The translations under genes were made by a program, and so were the position numbers. Shown one piece after another: positions 50,451-59,392 of a DNA stretch of 64,000 bases (the stretch's first letter is position 1; each line of letters begins with the position of its first letter). The stretch comes from Pseudomonadota bacterium. GTDB taxonomy: Bacteria > Pseudomonadota > Alphaproteobacteria > Acetobacterales > Acetobacteraceae. The stretch is from assembly GCA_021845595.1 (NCBI GenBank), contig JAJZVV010000001.1, positions 62,001-126,000 on the forward strand. The letters are read 5' to 3'. Below the pieces are notes generated by a model. That model searched no databases and was not told the origin of the DNA. It worked only from the letters and a program-made list of their open reading frames with translations.

Positions 50451-51496
50451 ATCAGGAACACCCCTTTGCCGGTCGCCTGGGTATCGAACAGCCGGTACGC
50501 GGCCTCGCCCTCGGCGAGCGACCAGCGGTGGGTGAACAGGTGATCGACGTCGATCTTGCGTTCGGCGACGAAGCGGGCGCACTCCGCGAGGCCGACGGTC
50601 GAGAAGGTCCAGGAGCCGATGATGGTCACCTGCCGGCGCAGGATGTCGGTGCTGACATCGAGGCTGATGCCGCCGCCCTCGCCGACCAGGCAGCATGTCC
50701 CCCAGGCCCGCGTCGCCTTCACCGCCGCGGCCCGCGCCTCGGGCGCGCTCGACGTGTCCAGCGTCTTCTCCGCTCCGCGCCCGCCGGTGAGCTCGCGGAT
50801 CGCCGCCACCGCGTCGATGCCGCGCGGGTCGAACACCTCGGCGGCGCCGAGTTCGCGCGCGCGGGCGAGGCGCTCGGGGCTGATGTCGAAGGCGATCACC
50901 CGCGCCCCCATGGCAGCGGCGAACTGCGTCGCCGAGAGCCCCACCGGGCCCTGGCCGAAAATCGCGATCGTGTCGTTGCCCGACAGCGCCATGCGCCTCA
51001 GCGCGCCGTAGGCCGTGCCGGTGCCGCAGGCGATCGCCGCGCCGGTCTCGAACGAGAGCGCGTCCGGCAGCGTGACGAGCGTGCTCGCTGGCACCTTCAT
51101 GTAGGGCGCGTGGCCGCCATGGGCGGTGATGCCGTAGATCGCATCCGGCGTCTCGGCGCACATCTGCGTCCAGCCGCCGCGGCAATGCTCGCAGACGCCG
51201 CAGCCGTGGTAGTGATGGACCATGACGCGCTGGCCGATCCGCGCCTCGCGCGGGCCGACCTCGGGGCCGATGGCGACGACGACGCCGCACGGCTCGTGTC
51301 CCGCGATCACCGGACCGGCATTGCTGGCGAAGCCGAGGCCGGCATTGGCGCCCTTGGGCGTGCGATAGAATTTCAGATCGCTCCCGCACATGCCGGAGGC
51401 TTTCATTTCCAGCACGACCTCGCCCGCGCCGGGCGTGGGGTCCGGAAAATCCAGCAGCTCGACGGTTCGATCGCCGGCGAAAATCAGCCCCTTCAT
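50447..51496 (-). CDS. Zinc-binding medium-chain alcohol/polyol dehydrogenase
   Basis: A 349-residue MDR-superfamily dehydrogenase. Catalytic zinc ligands: MCGSDLKFY and GHEPCGVV. The structural zinc loop is HGCGVCEHCRGGWTQMC with Cys spaced for zinc. The cofactor fold has FGQGPVGLSATQFAAAMGA followed by AFDISPERL, suggesting NAD+ use (Asp after the second strand). It resembles sorbitol/threonine-type dehydrogenases. It is coupled to the class II aldolase, so a sugar acid or polyol is a plausible substrate. The ATG at 51496 is the natural start before MKGLIFAGDRTVELLD. Confidence 0.9.
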   Translation of the reverse strand: MKGLIFAGDRTVELLDFPDPTPGAGEVVLEMKASGMCGSDLKFYRTPKGANAGLGFASNAGPVIAGHEPCGVVVAIGPEVGPREARIGQRVMVHHYHGCGVCEHCRGGWTQMCAETPDAIYGITAHGGHAPYMKVPASTLVTLPDALSFETGAAIACGTGTAYGALRRMALSGNDTIAIFGQGPVGLSATQFAAAMGARVIAFDISPERLARARELGAAEVFDPRGIDAVAAIRELTGGRGAEKTLDTSSAPEARAAAVKATRAWGTCCLVGEGGGISLDVSTDILRRQVTIIGSWTFSTVGLAECARFVAERKIDVDHLFTHRWSLAEGEAAYRLFDTQATGKGVFLM

Positions 51497-51557
51497 CGCG
51501 TTTCCCCCTGTGACGGCGGGGAACCCTATCACGCGGACGGGGCCGGGATGAAAGACC

Positions 51558-52730
51558 CTACTTGAGGACGATCTCGACGCGGCGGTTCTGCGCTTCGCGC
51601 ACGCCCGCCGCGGTCGGCACCAGGGGATTGCTGTCACCGTAGCCGGCGACGCCGATCTGCTCGCGCGCCACCCCGTCCCGGACGAGTTCGGCCGTCACCG
51701 CGTCGGCGCGCCGCAGCGAGAGCTTACGGTTGTACTGCGCCGTGCCGGACCGGTCGGCATAGCCGCTGACCTCGATCCGGGTGGTGCGGACACGGGTCGA
51801 GCCCTGTGCCGCCTCCGCGATCACCTGGCGGGCGCGATCCGTGAGGTCGGCGCTGTCCCAGTCGAAGAAGACGAGATAGGTCCGCACCGGCACAGGCGCC
51901 GGCACTGCCGCGGCGGCCGTGGCCGGCGCGGACGCGACGGGCGGCGGCGGCACCGAGAACGCGTAGCGGATGCCGAGCAGCACCGACTGGTTGAGGTTCT
52001 CCATGACGGCGAAATTGCCGGCCACCGGCGCCGCGCCCGGCCGGTCCACGGTGGCGTGGAAGCCCTCGGGCCCGAGCATGCCCATGTAACGATATTCCGC
52101 GGTGACCGAGAGTCCGGGCGTATGCGGCACCGGGAAGGAAATGCCGACGATGCCCTGGAAGGCGAGGTTTCCGGCGGTGCCGCCGAGGTTCAGCGTTTCC
52201 CCGGTGCCGGGCGTGACGGTGCGCATGCCGTTCCATGTCGACCACTGATAGCCGCCGCCGACGCCGACATAGGGGAAGACGTAGCGCGAGCCGATATCGA
52301 AATCGAACAGCGCGTTGAGCATCGTCCCGGCGGTGGACTGGTTGCCGCTGGCTGCACTCGCCACCGGCGTGCCGGTGCGCGCGTGCAGGGCATTGCCGAA
52401 CAGGTCGTCGCCTTCGAGTTCGAGGCGGAAGCCGTTGCCGAAGGCGTAGCCGACGCTGCCGACCATGGCCGCGCCGCCATTGAAGGTGAGGTTCGATCCA
52501 CCAAGCCCGATCCCGGGGGCCGGGCGCGTGCCCTCATCGTCGAGGAAATTGTAGCCGGCACCGAGGCTGACATAGACGCCCTGGACCGGCTGCGCCCGGA
52601 GCGAGGCCGGGGCGACGAACGCGGCCAGGGCAGCGAGGGCTGCAACAACGAGCCCCCGAACGACCGCGGCCCGGCCGTTCAGCGCCCGGTCCATCCGTCC
52701 CCGGGTCTCCCGTGCGAAACCACCCCGCAT
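51558..52730 (-). CDS. OmpA-family outer-membrane protein
   Basis: A 390-residue outer-membrane protein. A signal peptide (LVVAALAALAAFVAPASLRAQ) precedes an N-terminal eight-strand barrel (GVYVSLGAGYNFLDDEG through LLGIRYAF). After a Pro/Ala linker comes a C-terminal OmpA peptidoglycan-binding domain with YLVFFDWDSADLTDRARQVI and IEVSGYADRSGTAQYNRKLSLRRADAV. It anchors the outer membrane to the wall. Start: ATG 52730 behind AGGA; TTG 52751 and ATG 52694 are alternatives. A smaller OmpA-domain lipoprotein is at 6.3 kb. Confidence 0.9.
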   Translation of the reverse strand: MRGGFARETRGRMDRALNGRAAVVRGLVVAALAALAAFVAPASLRAQPVQGVYVSLGAGYNFLDDEGTRPAPGIGLGGSNLTFNGGAAMVGSVGYAFGNGFRLELEGDDLFGNALHARTGTPVASAASGNQSTAGTMLNALFDFDIGSRYVFPYVGVGGGYQWSTWNGMRTVTPGTGETLNLGGTAGNLAFQGIVGISFPVPHTPGLSVTAEYRYMGMLGPEGFHATVDRPGAAPVAGNFAVMENLNQSVLLGIRYAFSVPPPPVASAPATAAAAVPAPVPVRTYLVFFDWDSADLTDRARQVIAEAAQGSTRVRTTRIEVSGYADRSGTAQYNRKLSLRRADAVTAELVRDGVAREQIGVAGYGDSNPLVPTAAGVREAQNRRVEIVLK

Positions 52731-53006
52731 GCGATTCCTGCGTGCCTTCAACCCATTCGCTGCGACGCTCTCTCAGCACGTCCGGCCGCGCGGCGCAACC
52801 GCCCGCGCCCGGCAGGCCGGCGCATAGGTGCCCGTCACCGAACCGATCCGATCATCGCCGCAACTGACCAACGAACCGTAACCACAATCGGTTGAATCGT
52901 CCATCCGGTTCTGCAACCCCAGGTCGGAAAGCGCGTGTCGCACATTTTCCTCTTGCCCGCGCGCGCGGCGTGGCCAAGGAATGCGCGGAACCCGGGGGCT
53001 GGCCCA

Positions 53007-53474
53007 ATGCTGTTCGACCATATCGGCTTCGTCGTCCGCGATCTCGTGGCCGGCCGCGAGACGCTGCGCGACGGGCTCGGCGTCGCGGAGTGGACAGAGG
53101 CGTTCCGGGATCCGGTGAACGACGTCATCGTGCAGTTCGGTCGCGCCTCGGTTGGTCATTCCCATACGCCGGCCGACCCGGTCGCCATCTGTTACGAACT
53201 CATCATGCCGCTCTCGGCGGCGAGCCCGGTCACGGCGGCGCTGGCGCGCGGGGTGAACCTGCTGAACCATGTCGCCTACCGCGTCGCCGCGCTGGCCACG
53301 GAGGCGGACCGGCTGGAAGACGCCGGCTTCCTCGTGCTCGGACCGCCGAAGCCGGCGGTGGCCTATGGCGGCAAGCCGATCCAGTTCTTCCTCTCGCGCA
53401 CGCGGCTGATGATCGAACTCATCGAGGCGCCCGACCATGAGCATCCCTACGGTGCACCGGAACTTCGAGGCTGA
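53007..53474 (+). CDS. VOC/glyoxalase superfamily protein
   Basis: A 155-residue vicinal-oxygen-chelate protein. The first metal/strand motif is MLFDHIGFVVRDLVAGRETL, and the second half has LLNHVAYRVAALATEADRL and IQFFLSRTRLMIELIEAP. The D-H-I-G start and a Glu near the end recall methylmalonyl-CoA epimerase-like and lactoylglutathione-lyase-like members. The ATG at 53007 is preferred to the GTG at 52935 because the fold starts right there. It is the last high-GC gene before the AT-rich island. Its stop and that of the island gene are convergent. Confidence 0.75.
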   Translation: MLFDHIGFVVRDLVAGRETLRDGLGVAEWTEAFRDPVNDVIVQFGRASVGHSHTPADPVAICYELIMPLSAASPVTAALARGVNLLNHVAYRVAALATEADRLEDAGFLVLGPPKPAVAYGGKPIQFFLSRTRLMIELIEAPDHEHPYGAPELRG

Positions 53475-53529
53475 GCGACCGCAGTTTCCGCTGCCGCTAC
53501 CGCGCATGGCTCCGTCACAGAAAACGAAA

Positions 53530-54660
53530 AGACGCCTGCTTATAGTACATACAGCCAATTGAACCGAAAGGCGACAAAAATTCGAGCACAGCGATCGATT
53601 TCGCACGGCCATGCGTTCTTGGTGCGGAGAATCAACCCCGTTCCGTCAGACTATGGGGATTATCAATGTTATATACCTCGCAGAAATTGGAAAAATTTGC
53701 TTTGAATTCATCGCTTTTTATGAAGCTCTTCATTATTCTAGGAAGATCTCTACCACTATTTATAAAACTTTTGAGATTTTCGGCAAGACCAAAGTCGTCA
53801 GCTTTTCGGAGGAGCAAAACTTCGTAGAGAGCTGTGATGCATGCCTGGTCAAAGGCCTGCCGGGCAAGTCCTCCATGGGTGATGACGGATTCTCCTTGGC
53901 CATCCCGTTCGAGAACGGCAAACGCCAGGCTCTCAATGATTCGCAGCCTCTGCTGATAGGTCGGGGCATCTACACGCAGTATTTGACGAATAAATTTTGA
54001 ATCGGCACCATAAATATTGACATTATCGTGCTCGACGTATGCCGCAAATTCTGGATTATTCATCAATACTTTTTGAAGCAAATCTTGATCGTTTTCTATA
54101 CCGACCCAATCTTCGCATCTTTCCAGATCACGATCACTTATAGCCATAAATTCTTCATACCAGTTTTTGACGATTTTCGCTGATGTTTGGTTGCTAAAAT
54201 TTATGAAGAATATACCATCGTTTATTTCCCAATATAGGTCATCGTTTACGCGACTCCTCGGAATAATTATGGATTTATCGGATTTAGGGTTGAGGTAGCT
54301 AAATATATCAAAATTCAAATTAACAATAAAAGCATCTGCATCGACATAACCGACCCAACCGTCGAATCCAGAATTCAGAATCTCCATCAAAATTACAATT
54401 CTATTATATGCCGCCTGCCAAGGATGAAATCCTCTTTTTATTCCAATAAAACTCATATAATCACATCCGGATTTCGTACAGAATTCCCGTATCGTTTGCG
54501 ATGTCACCTCGATCATAGATCTATATTTCACCGCGTCAGCGGTTTGAACGAAGAGCACCCTGGCCACAGCCGCCTCCTATGTTCTTTCCGATTACGACGC
54601 TACCGCAATTTGAGCCATTTGTCCCCGCTTTAAGCGTTCCGCCGATAGCGTAGACCGTAT
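53530..54660. other. AT-rich island (likely horizontally acquired)
   Basis: The region from about 53.53 to 54.66 kb is strikingly AT-rich against its surroundings. Counted rows at 54121 and 54301 are 37% and 32% GC, while a row at 54961 is 67%. It contains one gene, a glycosyltransferase, and no integrase, transposase, repeat or tRNA. The left boundary is near the run of A-rich sequence at 53520-53580; the right boundary lies just before the dctM stop. Confidence 0.8.
53632..54567 (-). CDS. Glycosyltransferase (GT34/GMA12-like) with DUF4214-like tail
   Basis: A 311-residue protein of the AT-rich island. Residues 40-150 resemble galactosyl/mannosyl transferases of the GMA12/MNN10 type: FHPWQAAYNRIVILMEIL, then the metal/sugar DxD motif in WVGYVDADAFIVNLNFDIF, and an INDGIFFINFSNQ segment for the acceptor side. 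The last 60 residues (ADDFGLAENLKSFINSGRDLPRIMKSFIKSDEF, in part) look like one DUF4214 unit, a domain common in surface-glycan enzymes. It starts with GTG behind a perfect AGGAGG. Codon usage is AT-biased, unlike every neighbour. It probably modifies a surface polysaccharide. Confidence 0.68.
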   Translation of the reverse strand: MARVLFVQTADAVKYRSMIEVTSQTIREFCTKSGCDYMSFIGIKRGFHPWQAAYNRIVILMEILNSGFDGWVGYVDADAFIVNLNFDIFSYLNPKSDKSIIIPRSRVNDDLYWEINDGIFFINFSNQTSAKIVKNWYEEFMAISDRDLERCEDWVGIENDQDLLQKVLMNNPEFAAYVEHDNVNIYGADSKFIRQILRVDAPTYQQRLRIIESLAFAVLERDGQGESVITHGGLARQAFDQACITALYEVLLLRKADDFGLAENLKSFINSGRDLPRIMKSFIKSDEFKANFSNFCEVYNIDNPHSLTERG

Positions 54661-54684
54661 GCCCCCGACAGCGCGCCTCGGCGC

Positions 54685-55962
54685 CTACCCGAACACCAGC
54701 CGCGGCAGCCACAGCGTCAGCACCGGCACATAGGTGATGATGCCGAGCACGATCAGCAGCAGCAGCAGGAACGGCAGGATGCCGCGGATCACCTCGCCCA
54801 CCGGGGCGGCGGAAATCGTCGACAGCACGAACAGGTTCAGCCCCACCGGCGGGTGCACCAAGCCGATTTCCATGTTGTGGGTGAAGATGATGGCGAAATG
54901 CACCGGGTCCACGCCGAGCGGGGCGAGCACCGGCGCCAGGATCGGCAGCACCAACAATAGCGTCGCCGTCACCTCCAGGAAGCAGCCCAGCACCAGCAGC
55001 AGCACGTTGATGGCGAGCAGGAACTGCCAGGTGGAGAACCCGTGCGCGACGGTGAACCGCACCAGCGCCGCCGGCACGCCCGACTCCGTCATCCAATGGC
55101 CGAACGCCAGCGCGCAGGCGACGATGAGCATGATCACCGCGGCGCTGCGCAGCCCTTCCGCGATCACCGAAAGCGTCTCGCGCAGCCGGAAGCCGCGATA
55201 GACGGCCAGGCTGACCAGTAGCGCAACGACCGCCGCAATCGCCGCCGCCTCCGTCACCGTGACCAGCCCGCCATAGATCCCGACCAGCACCACCGCCGGC
55301 ACGGACAGCGCCGGCGCGGCGCGCCAGGTCGTGCGCAGCCGCGCGGCCAGCGGCAGGCTCGGCTCGCGCGGGAAATTCCGCCGCCGCGCGTCGTACCAGA
55401 CCCAGAGGAAGAACGCCGCCGCCTGCAGCAGCCCGGGCAGGATGCCGGCAAGGAACAGCCGCGGCACCGACTGCTCGGCGACGATGCCGTAGAGGATCAG
55501 CGCCAGGGAAGGCGGAATGACGATGCCGATGGTGCCCGATGCGCCGATGACGCCGAGCGCGAACGACCGCGGATAGCCGCGCTCCAGCATCGCCGGCAGC
55601 AGAATCGTGCCCATCGCCAGCGCCGTCGCCACCGACGAGCCGCAGATCGCCGCGAACAGCGTGCAGGCGACCACCGTCACCAGCCCGAGCGAGCCGCGCA
55701 CGCCGCCGAGCCAGGCGCTGGCGACATCCACCAGCGCCCGCGCCACGCCGCCGCGGCGCATGAACGAGGCGGCCATGACGAACAGCGGCAGCGCCATCAG
55801 GGTCGGCGAGTTCAGATGGTCGATGATGACCTGCGCCTCGCCGATCAGCGGCTGGCCGGAGACCCAGTAAAGCACCCCGGCGCAGACGCCGAGCACCAGG
55901 AAAATCGGCATTCCCAGCGCCAGCAGGCCGAAGAACAGCAGCAGGAAGAACACGGCTCCCAT
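54685..55962 (-). CDS. dctM: TRAP transporter large permease DctM
   Basis: A 425-residue DctM-type permease with about 12 helices. Signatures: FLVLGVCAGVLYWVSG, ALPLFVMAASFMRRGGVARALVDVASAWLGG, FAAICGSSVATALAMGTILLPAMLERGYP, GASGTIGIVIPPSLALILYG, FLEVTATLLLVLPILAPVLAPLGVDPVHFAI and EIGLVHPPVGLNLFVLS. It forms the ion-driven channel of the DctPQM importer. The gene starts 26 nt after dctQ. The AT-rich island begins directly beyond its stop. Confidence 0.95.
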   Translation of the reverse strand: MGAVFFLLLFFGLLALGMPIFLVLGVCAGVLYWVSGQPLIGEAQVIIDHLNSPTLMALPLFVMAASFMRRGGVARALVDVASAWLGGVRGSLGLVTVVACTLFAAICGSSVATALAMGTILLPAMLERGYPRSFALGVIGASGTIGIVIPPSLALILYGIVAEQSVPRLFLAGILPGLLQAAAFFLWVWYDARRRNFPREPSLPLAARLRTTWRAAPALSVPAVVLVGIYGGLVTVTEAAAIAAVVALLVSLAVYRGFRLRETLSVIAEGLRSAAVIMLIVACALAFGHWMTESGVPAALVRFTVAHGFSTWQFLLAINVLLLVLGCFLEVTATLLLVLPILAPVLAPLGVDPVHFAIIFTHNMEIGLVHPPVGLNLFVLSTISAAPVGEVIRGILPFLLLLLIVLGIITYVPVLTLWLPRLVFG

Positions 55963-55988
55963 CGCGGCGGAGGGCGGTCAGGCCGCGA

Positions 55989-56552
55989 TCACGACGCGGG
56001 CGGCGCGTCGTGCAGCCCCTCGAGTTCGTGCGCGCCCGGGTGGCCGACGGTCATGCGCGCCGGATCGAAGGCGAAGAGATAGCGCCCGAGACGGATCCCG
56101 TAGCGCAGCGCCATCAGCCCGCCGCCCACCGGCAGCGCCAGATAATAGAGCCACATCGGGAACTGCAGATCCGTCGAGCTGCGCTCGTCGAGCGCATACG
56201 AACCGGCGACGATGCTGGCGCCATACCAGGCGAGCGCGCCGCAGAAGCCGATGGCGACGAGGCAGTTGACGATCTCGGCCGCGCGCTGCCCGGCCGGCGG
56301 CAGCAGCCGCAGCACCAGGTCCGGGCGCACGTGACCGTCCGTGCGCACCAGGTCGCTGCCGGTCAGCAGCACCGCCCAGACGAGCAGATAGACGATCGCC
56401 TCCTCCGCCCAGGAGATCGCGTGCGCCGGATCGACGTACCGCCCCAGCACCTGCACGGTGCCGGCCAGCAGCGCCGCCAGCCCGAGCAGCCCGACGATGG
56501 TGCGCTCGACCCAGGTGACGGCGCGGCCGATCTCAGCCCAACCCAGGCTCAA
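55989..56552 (-). CDS. dctQ: TRAP transporter small permease DctQ
   Basis: A 187-residue small TRAP permease with four helices: VERTIVGLLGLAALLAGTVQVLGRYV, WAEEAIVYLLVWAVLLTGSDLVRTDGHVRPDL, AEIVNCLVAIGFCGALAWYGASI and WLYYLALPVGGGLMALRYGIRLG. It couples DctP to DctM. No ATG or GTG lies between the dctP stop and the first helix; the likely start is TTG 56552, overlapping the dctP stop (TTGA), so translation is coupled. Confidence 0.9.
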   Translation of the reverse strand: MSLGWAEIGRAVTWVERTIVGLLGLAALLAGTVQVLGRYVDPAHAISWAEEAIVYLLVWAVLLTGSDLVRTDGHVRPDLVLRLLPPAGQRAAEIVNCLVAIGFCGALAWYGASIVAGSYALDERSSTDLQFPMWLYYLALPVGGGLMALRYGIRLGRYLFAFDPARMTVGHPGAHELEGLHDAPPAS

Positions 56553-57586
56553 CCGAGCGCATCCTGCGTCACCTGGCGCACCACGTCGGGGGAGATTTTC
56601 AACAGCTTCGCCACCGCATCCTGCTCGACGAGCATGCGTTTGCGCGCGTCCAGGATTTCCGCCGGGCTCGGGTCGGCGATCGCCACGCCATGGCTGATCA
56701 GGATATCGCGCGCGTGCACCTGCGCGGCCTGCATGTTGGCGCGATAGGTGGCGATGTTCTCCGCCCACACCCCGCTCATCAGCGCCTGCAGCTCCGGTGC
56801 CAGCCCGCCCCAGAAGCTGCCGCTCAGCATCGGGATATAGACGCCGACGAACTGGTGGTCGGCGAGCGAGGATTTCACCCCCGCCTCCCACAGCTTGGCG
56901 CTGGCCAGGCTCTCATCGGTGCTGATCAGCCCGTCGAACGTGCCCTGGGAGAGCGCGAGCGGCACGTTCGGCCAGGCGGTGGTGTTGGGAATGCCGCCCC
57001 AGAACCGCGTCCGCCACGCCAGCCCGGCGCCGCCGGGGTTGCGGATCTTCATGCCCTTGAGGTCGGCGAGGGAATGCAGCGGCCTGGTCGCGCTGTACCA
57101 GTTCTGGTAGCCGAGATCCAGCCATTTGCCGAGCACGTGGGCCTTCAGCCGCTGCTCGATCTTGCCGGCGACGAGGGTGCCCACGGCGCCGTCGATGACG
57201 CGGTTCACCACCTCGATCGGCTGGCCGTACATCGCCGGGAGCTGGAACAGATCGGCGTCCGGGATGAAGCCGGTCAGCGTCCAGGCGCCGGGACAGGCCA
57301 TTTCCACCTGCCCCTGCACCAGCGCCTTGGCGACGTCGAGATCGGGGAACAGCTGCCCGGAGGAGAACAGCTCGGTGGTGATGCGCCCGCCCGACCGTGC
57401 CTCCAGCGTCTTCAGATAGGCGGCGACGGTGACGTTGCGCAGGTGCGAGGGCGCGGTGTCGAGCGAGCAGCGGATGTGCACCGGCTCGGCCGCGCGTGCC
57501 GGGCGAATGAACGGCAGCGCCAGCGCCGCGGCGCCCAGGCTACCATGGGATAGCACGCGACGACGGGATGTTACGCAGCGTTCCAT
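56549..57586 (-). CDS. dctP: TRAP transporter substrate-binding protein DctP
   Basis: A 345-residue periplasmic receptor for the importer. The N-terminus is a Tat-type signal (SRRRVLSHGSLGAAALALPFIRPARA). The mature protein has IRCSLDTAPSHLRNVTVAAYLKTLE, ELFSSGQLFPDLDVAKALVQGQVEMA, LKGMKIRNPGGAGLAWRTRFWGG (the conserved Arg that contacts the carboxylate) and PLALSQGTFDGLISTDESLASAKL. DctP proteins mostly bind C4-dicarboxylates or other organic acids; the exact ligand is unknown. It is first in the dctPQM operon. Confidence 0.95.
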   Translation of the reverse strand: MERCVTSRRRVLSHGSLGAAALALPFIRPARAAEPVHIRCSLDTAPSHLRNVTVAAYLKTLEARSGGRITTELFSSGQLFPDLDVAKALVQGQVEMACPGAWTLTGFIPDADLFQLPAMYGQPIEVVNRVIDGAVGTLVAGKIEQRLKAHVLGKWLDLGYQNWYSATRPLHSLADLKGMKIRNPGGAGLAWRTRFWGGIPNTTAWPNVPLALSQGTFDGLISTDESLASAKLWEAGVKSSLADHQFVGVYIPMLSGSFWGGLAPELQALMSGVWAENIATYRANMQAAQVHARDILISHGVAIADPSPAEILDARKRMLVEQDAVAKLLKISPDVVRQVTQDALG

Positions 57587-57664
57587 GGTTCCTCCCTGAT
57601 GCCGGCCCGCCGCCTTCCAGCCGCGTCGGACCGGCCTGCTTCTGGGCGCAAGCGGCGGCGCGCG

Positions 57665-58312
57665 TCAAGCAGTGGGCCGGAGGCGAAACAATGTCACCGT
57701 CCGCTCGGTGCGGTCCTCGAGCTCGGTCGTCGTCGCCACCGCGATGCGCGCCACCGCCTCCAGCCCCTCCGCCGGCAGGTAGGCGCGGCCCGGATCGGCG
57801 ATCCACACCTCGGCCGTTGCCGCCAGGCGGCGCAGCCAGGGCAGGATATGGCGCGTCATCGGCGCCTCGTAACAGACATCGCCGCAGAGGACGATGTCCC
57901 AGCGGCACGGCGCGTCGACCAGATCGGCGGCGATCACCTCGACGGCGGCGCCGTTGGCCGCCGCATTGAGCGCGATCGCCGCGGCGGCGAGCGGGTCGAT
58001 CTCGGCCGCCTCGACGCGCGCGGCGCCGGCCTGAGCGCAGGCGATGGCGGCGATGCCGCATCCGGCGGCGAAATCCAGCACGCGCCGGCCGGCGACGAGG
58101 CCGGGATGATCGAGCACATGGCGCGCCAGTGCCTGCCCGCCCGGCCAGGCGAAAGCCCAGAACGGCGGCTCGACGTTGCGCGCGGCCAGCCACGCCTCGC
58201 TCGCCTGCCAGATCGGTGTGATCGCATCGGCCAGGTGCAGCGCGATCTCCGGCACCAGCGCCGTCCGCGTGAGCCGGGTGTTCGCGGCGATGAACCCGGC
58301 GGGATCGCTCAC
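57665..58312 (-). CDS. ETF-beta/lysine methyltransferase-like protein (methyltransferase 16 family)
   Basis: A 215-residue class I methyltransferase of the ETFB-lysine methyltransferase type. N-terminal FIAANTRLTRTALVPEIALHLADAITPIWQA is the family hallmark. It is followed by PPFWAFAWPGGQALARHVLDHP, the SAM loop VLDFAAGCGIAAIACAQAGA, and VLCGDVCYEAPMTRHILPWL. It trimethylates lysines on electron-transfer-flavoprotein beta in alphaproteobacteria and mitochondria. The start is a GTG at 58312 overlapping the ubiA stop (GTGA). ETF would accept electrons from the acyl-CoA dehydrogenases elsewhere in the window. Confidence 0.87.
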   Translation of the reverse strand: MSDPAGFIAANTRLTRTALVPEIALHLADAITPIWQASEAWLAARNVEPPFWAFAWPGGQALARHVLDHPGLVAGRRVLDFAAGCGIAAIACAQAGAARVEAAEIDPLAAAAIALNAAANGAAVEVIAADLVDAPCRWDIVLCGDVCYEAPMTRHILPWLRRLAATAEVWIADPGRAYLPAEGLEAVARIAVATTTELEDRTERTVTLFRLRPTA

Positions 58313-59220
58313 AGCCGGCCGATCAGGATCGCCGCGCCGATCGCCAGCCCGACCTCGCGATTGGCCTTGAACAGCGCGAGGCAGCGCGCCGGGTCGTCGA
58401 TGTCCAGGCGCCAGATCTGCCGCGCCAGCAGCGCCGCGGGCAGAAGCAGCGCGGCGAAGAACGCCGCCGGGAGCCCGGCCCGCCAGCCGGCGGCGGCCAG
58501 CAGCGCCACCGTCGCGCCGTAGCACGCGGCGAGGAACGGCCGCGTCCGCGCGCCGAACAGCCGCGCCGTGGAGCGCACCCCGATCAGCGCGTCGTCCTCG
58601 CGGTCCTGATGGGCGTAGATCGTGTCGTAGCCGAGAATCCAGGCGATCGCAGCGGCATAGAGCAGCAGCGCCGGCGCATCGATGCGGCCGGCGGCGGCGG
58701 CGTAGCCCATCGGCGCGCCCCAGCCGAAGGTGAGGCCGAGCATCGCCTGCGGCCACCAGGTGACGCGCTTGGCCAGCGGATAGACCGCAACCAGCAACAG
58801 GGAGGCGACGCCGAGTTCCTGCGCCAGACGGTTCAGTTGCAGCAGGATCACCAGCGAGATCGCGAGCAGCACGGCGAGGAACGCCGCCGCACCGCGCATG
58901 CGCACCGCGCCGGAGGCGAGCGGACGGCCGGCGGTGCGGGTCACCTGCCGGTCCATGTCCCGGTCCCACATGTCATTCACCACGCAGCCGGCGGCGCGCA
59001 TCAGCCCCGAGCCCACGGCGAACAGCGCGACAAGCCGGACGGCGGCGGCCAGACCAATGGTCCCTCCGGGGCTGGCCAGCACGATGCTCCACAGGCCCGG
59101 CAGGAACAACAGCCACGCGCCGATCGGCCGGTCGAGCCGGGCGAGCAGCGCATAGGGAGCCCAGGCCCGCGGCAGCCGGGCGATCCATCCGCCGGCGACG
59201 ATGTCGGTGTGCGCGCGCAT
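58309..59220 (-). CDS. ubiA: 4-hydroxybenzoate polyprenyltransferase UbiA
   Basis: A 303-residue membrane prenyltransferase that attaches the polyprenyl chain to 4-hydroxybenzoate in ubiquinone synthesis. The first Mg-diphosphate motif is VNDMWDRDMDRQVTRTAGRP and the second YDTIYAHQDREDDALIGVRST. RPIGAWLLFLPGLWSIVLA is at the N-terminus, and about nine helices fill the rest. The substrate chain would come from the synthase at 12.4 kb. The stop overlaps the methyltransferase GTG. It is divergent from rsmE, with 172 nt between them and no clear regulatory site. Confidence 0.95.
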   Translation of the reverse strand: MRAHTDIVAGGWIARLPRAWAPYALLARLDRPIGAWLLFLPGLWSIVLASPGGTIGLAAAVRLVALFAVGSGLMRAAGCVVNDMWDRDMDRQVTRTAGRPLASGAVRMRGAAAFLAVLLAISLVILLQLNRLAQELGVASLLLVAVYPLAKRVTWWPQAMLGLTFGWGAPMGYAAAAGRIDAPALLLYAAAIAWILGYDTIYAHQDREDDALIGVRSTARLFGARTRPFLAACYGATVALLAAAGWRAGLPAAFFAALLLPAALLARQIWRLDIDDPARCLALFKANREVGLAIGAAILIGRL

Positions 59221-59392
59221 CGCCCTGTTCTGCCCGCCGCGACGCCGGCCGGCAATATCGCCGGCCCGGCCCGCGGCGCCGGCACCGTCACCCGCTTTGT
59301 CGAGCCGGCCCGGCGAGTGCTATTCGAGCCGAGGCCCTGAACCCCAGGACGCACCGACCGCAGCACGCTGAAAGCCCGACCCCGCCGACGCC

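Noticed and set aside
53611-54000. 129-codon plus-strand frame in the AT-rich island
   Set aside because: Antisense to the glycosyltransferase, which has the DxD motif and a strong ribosome-binding site.
53530-54660. Genomic island with integrase or att sites
   Set aside because: No tRNA, integrase or flanking direct repeat was seen; only base composition supports transfer.
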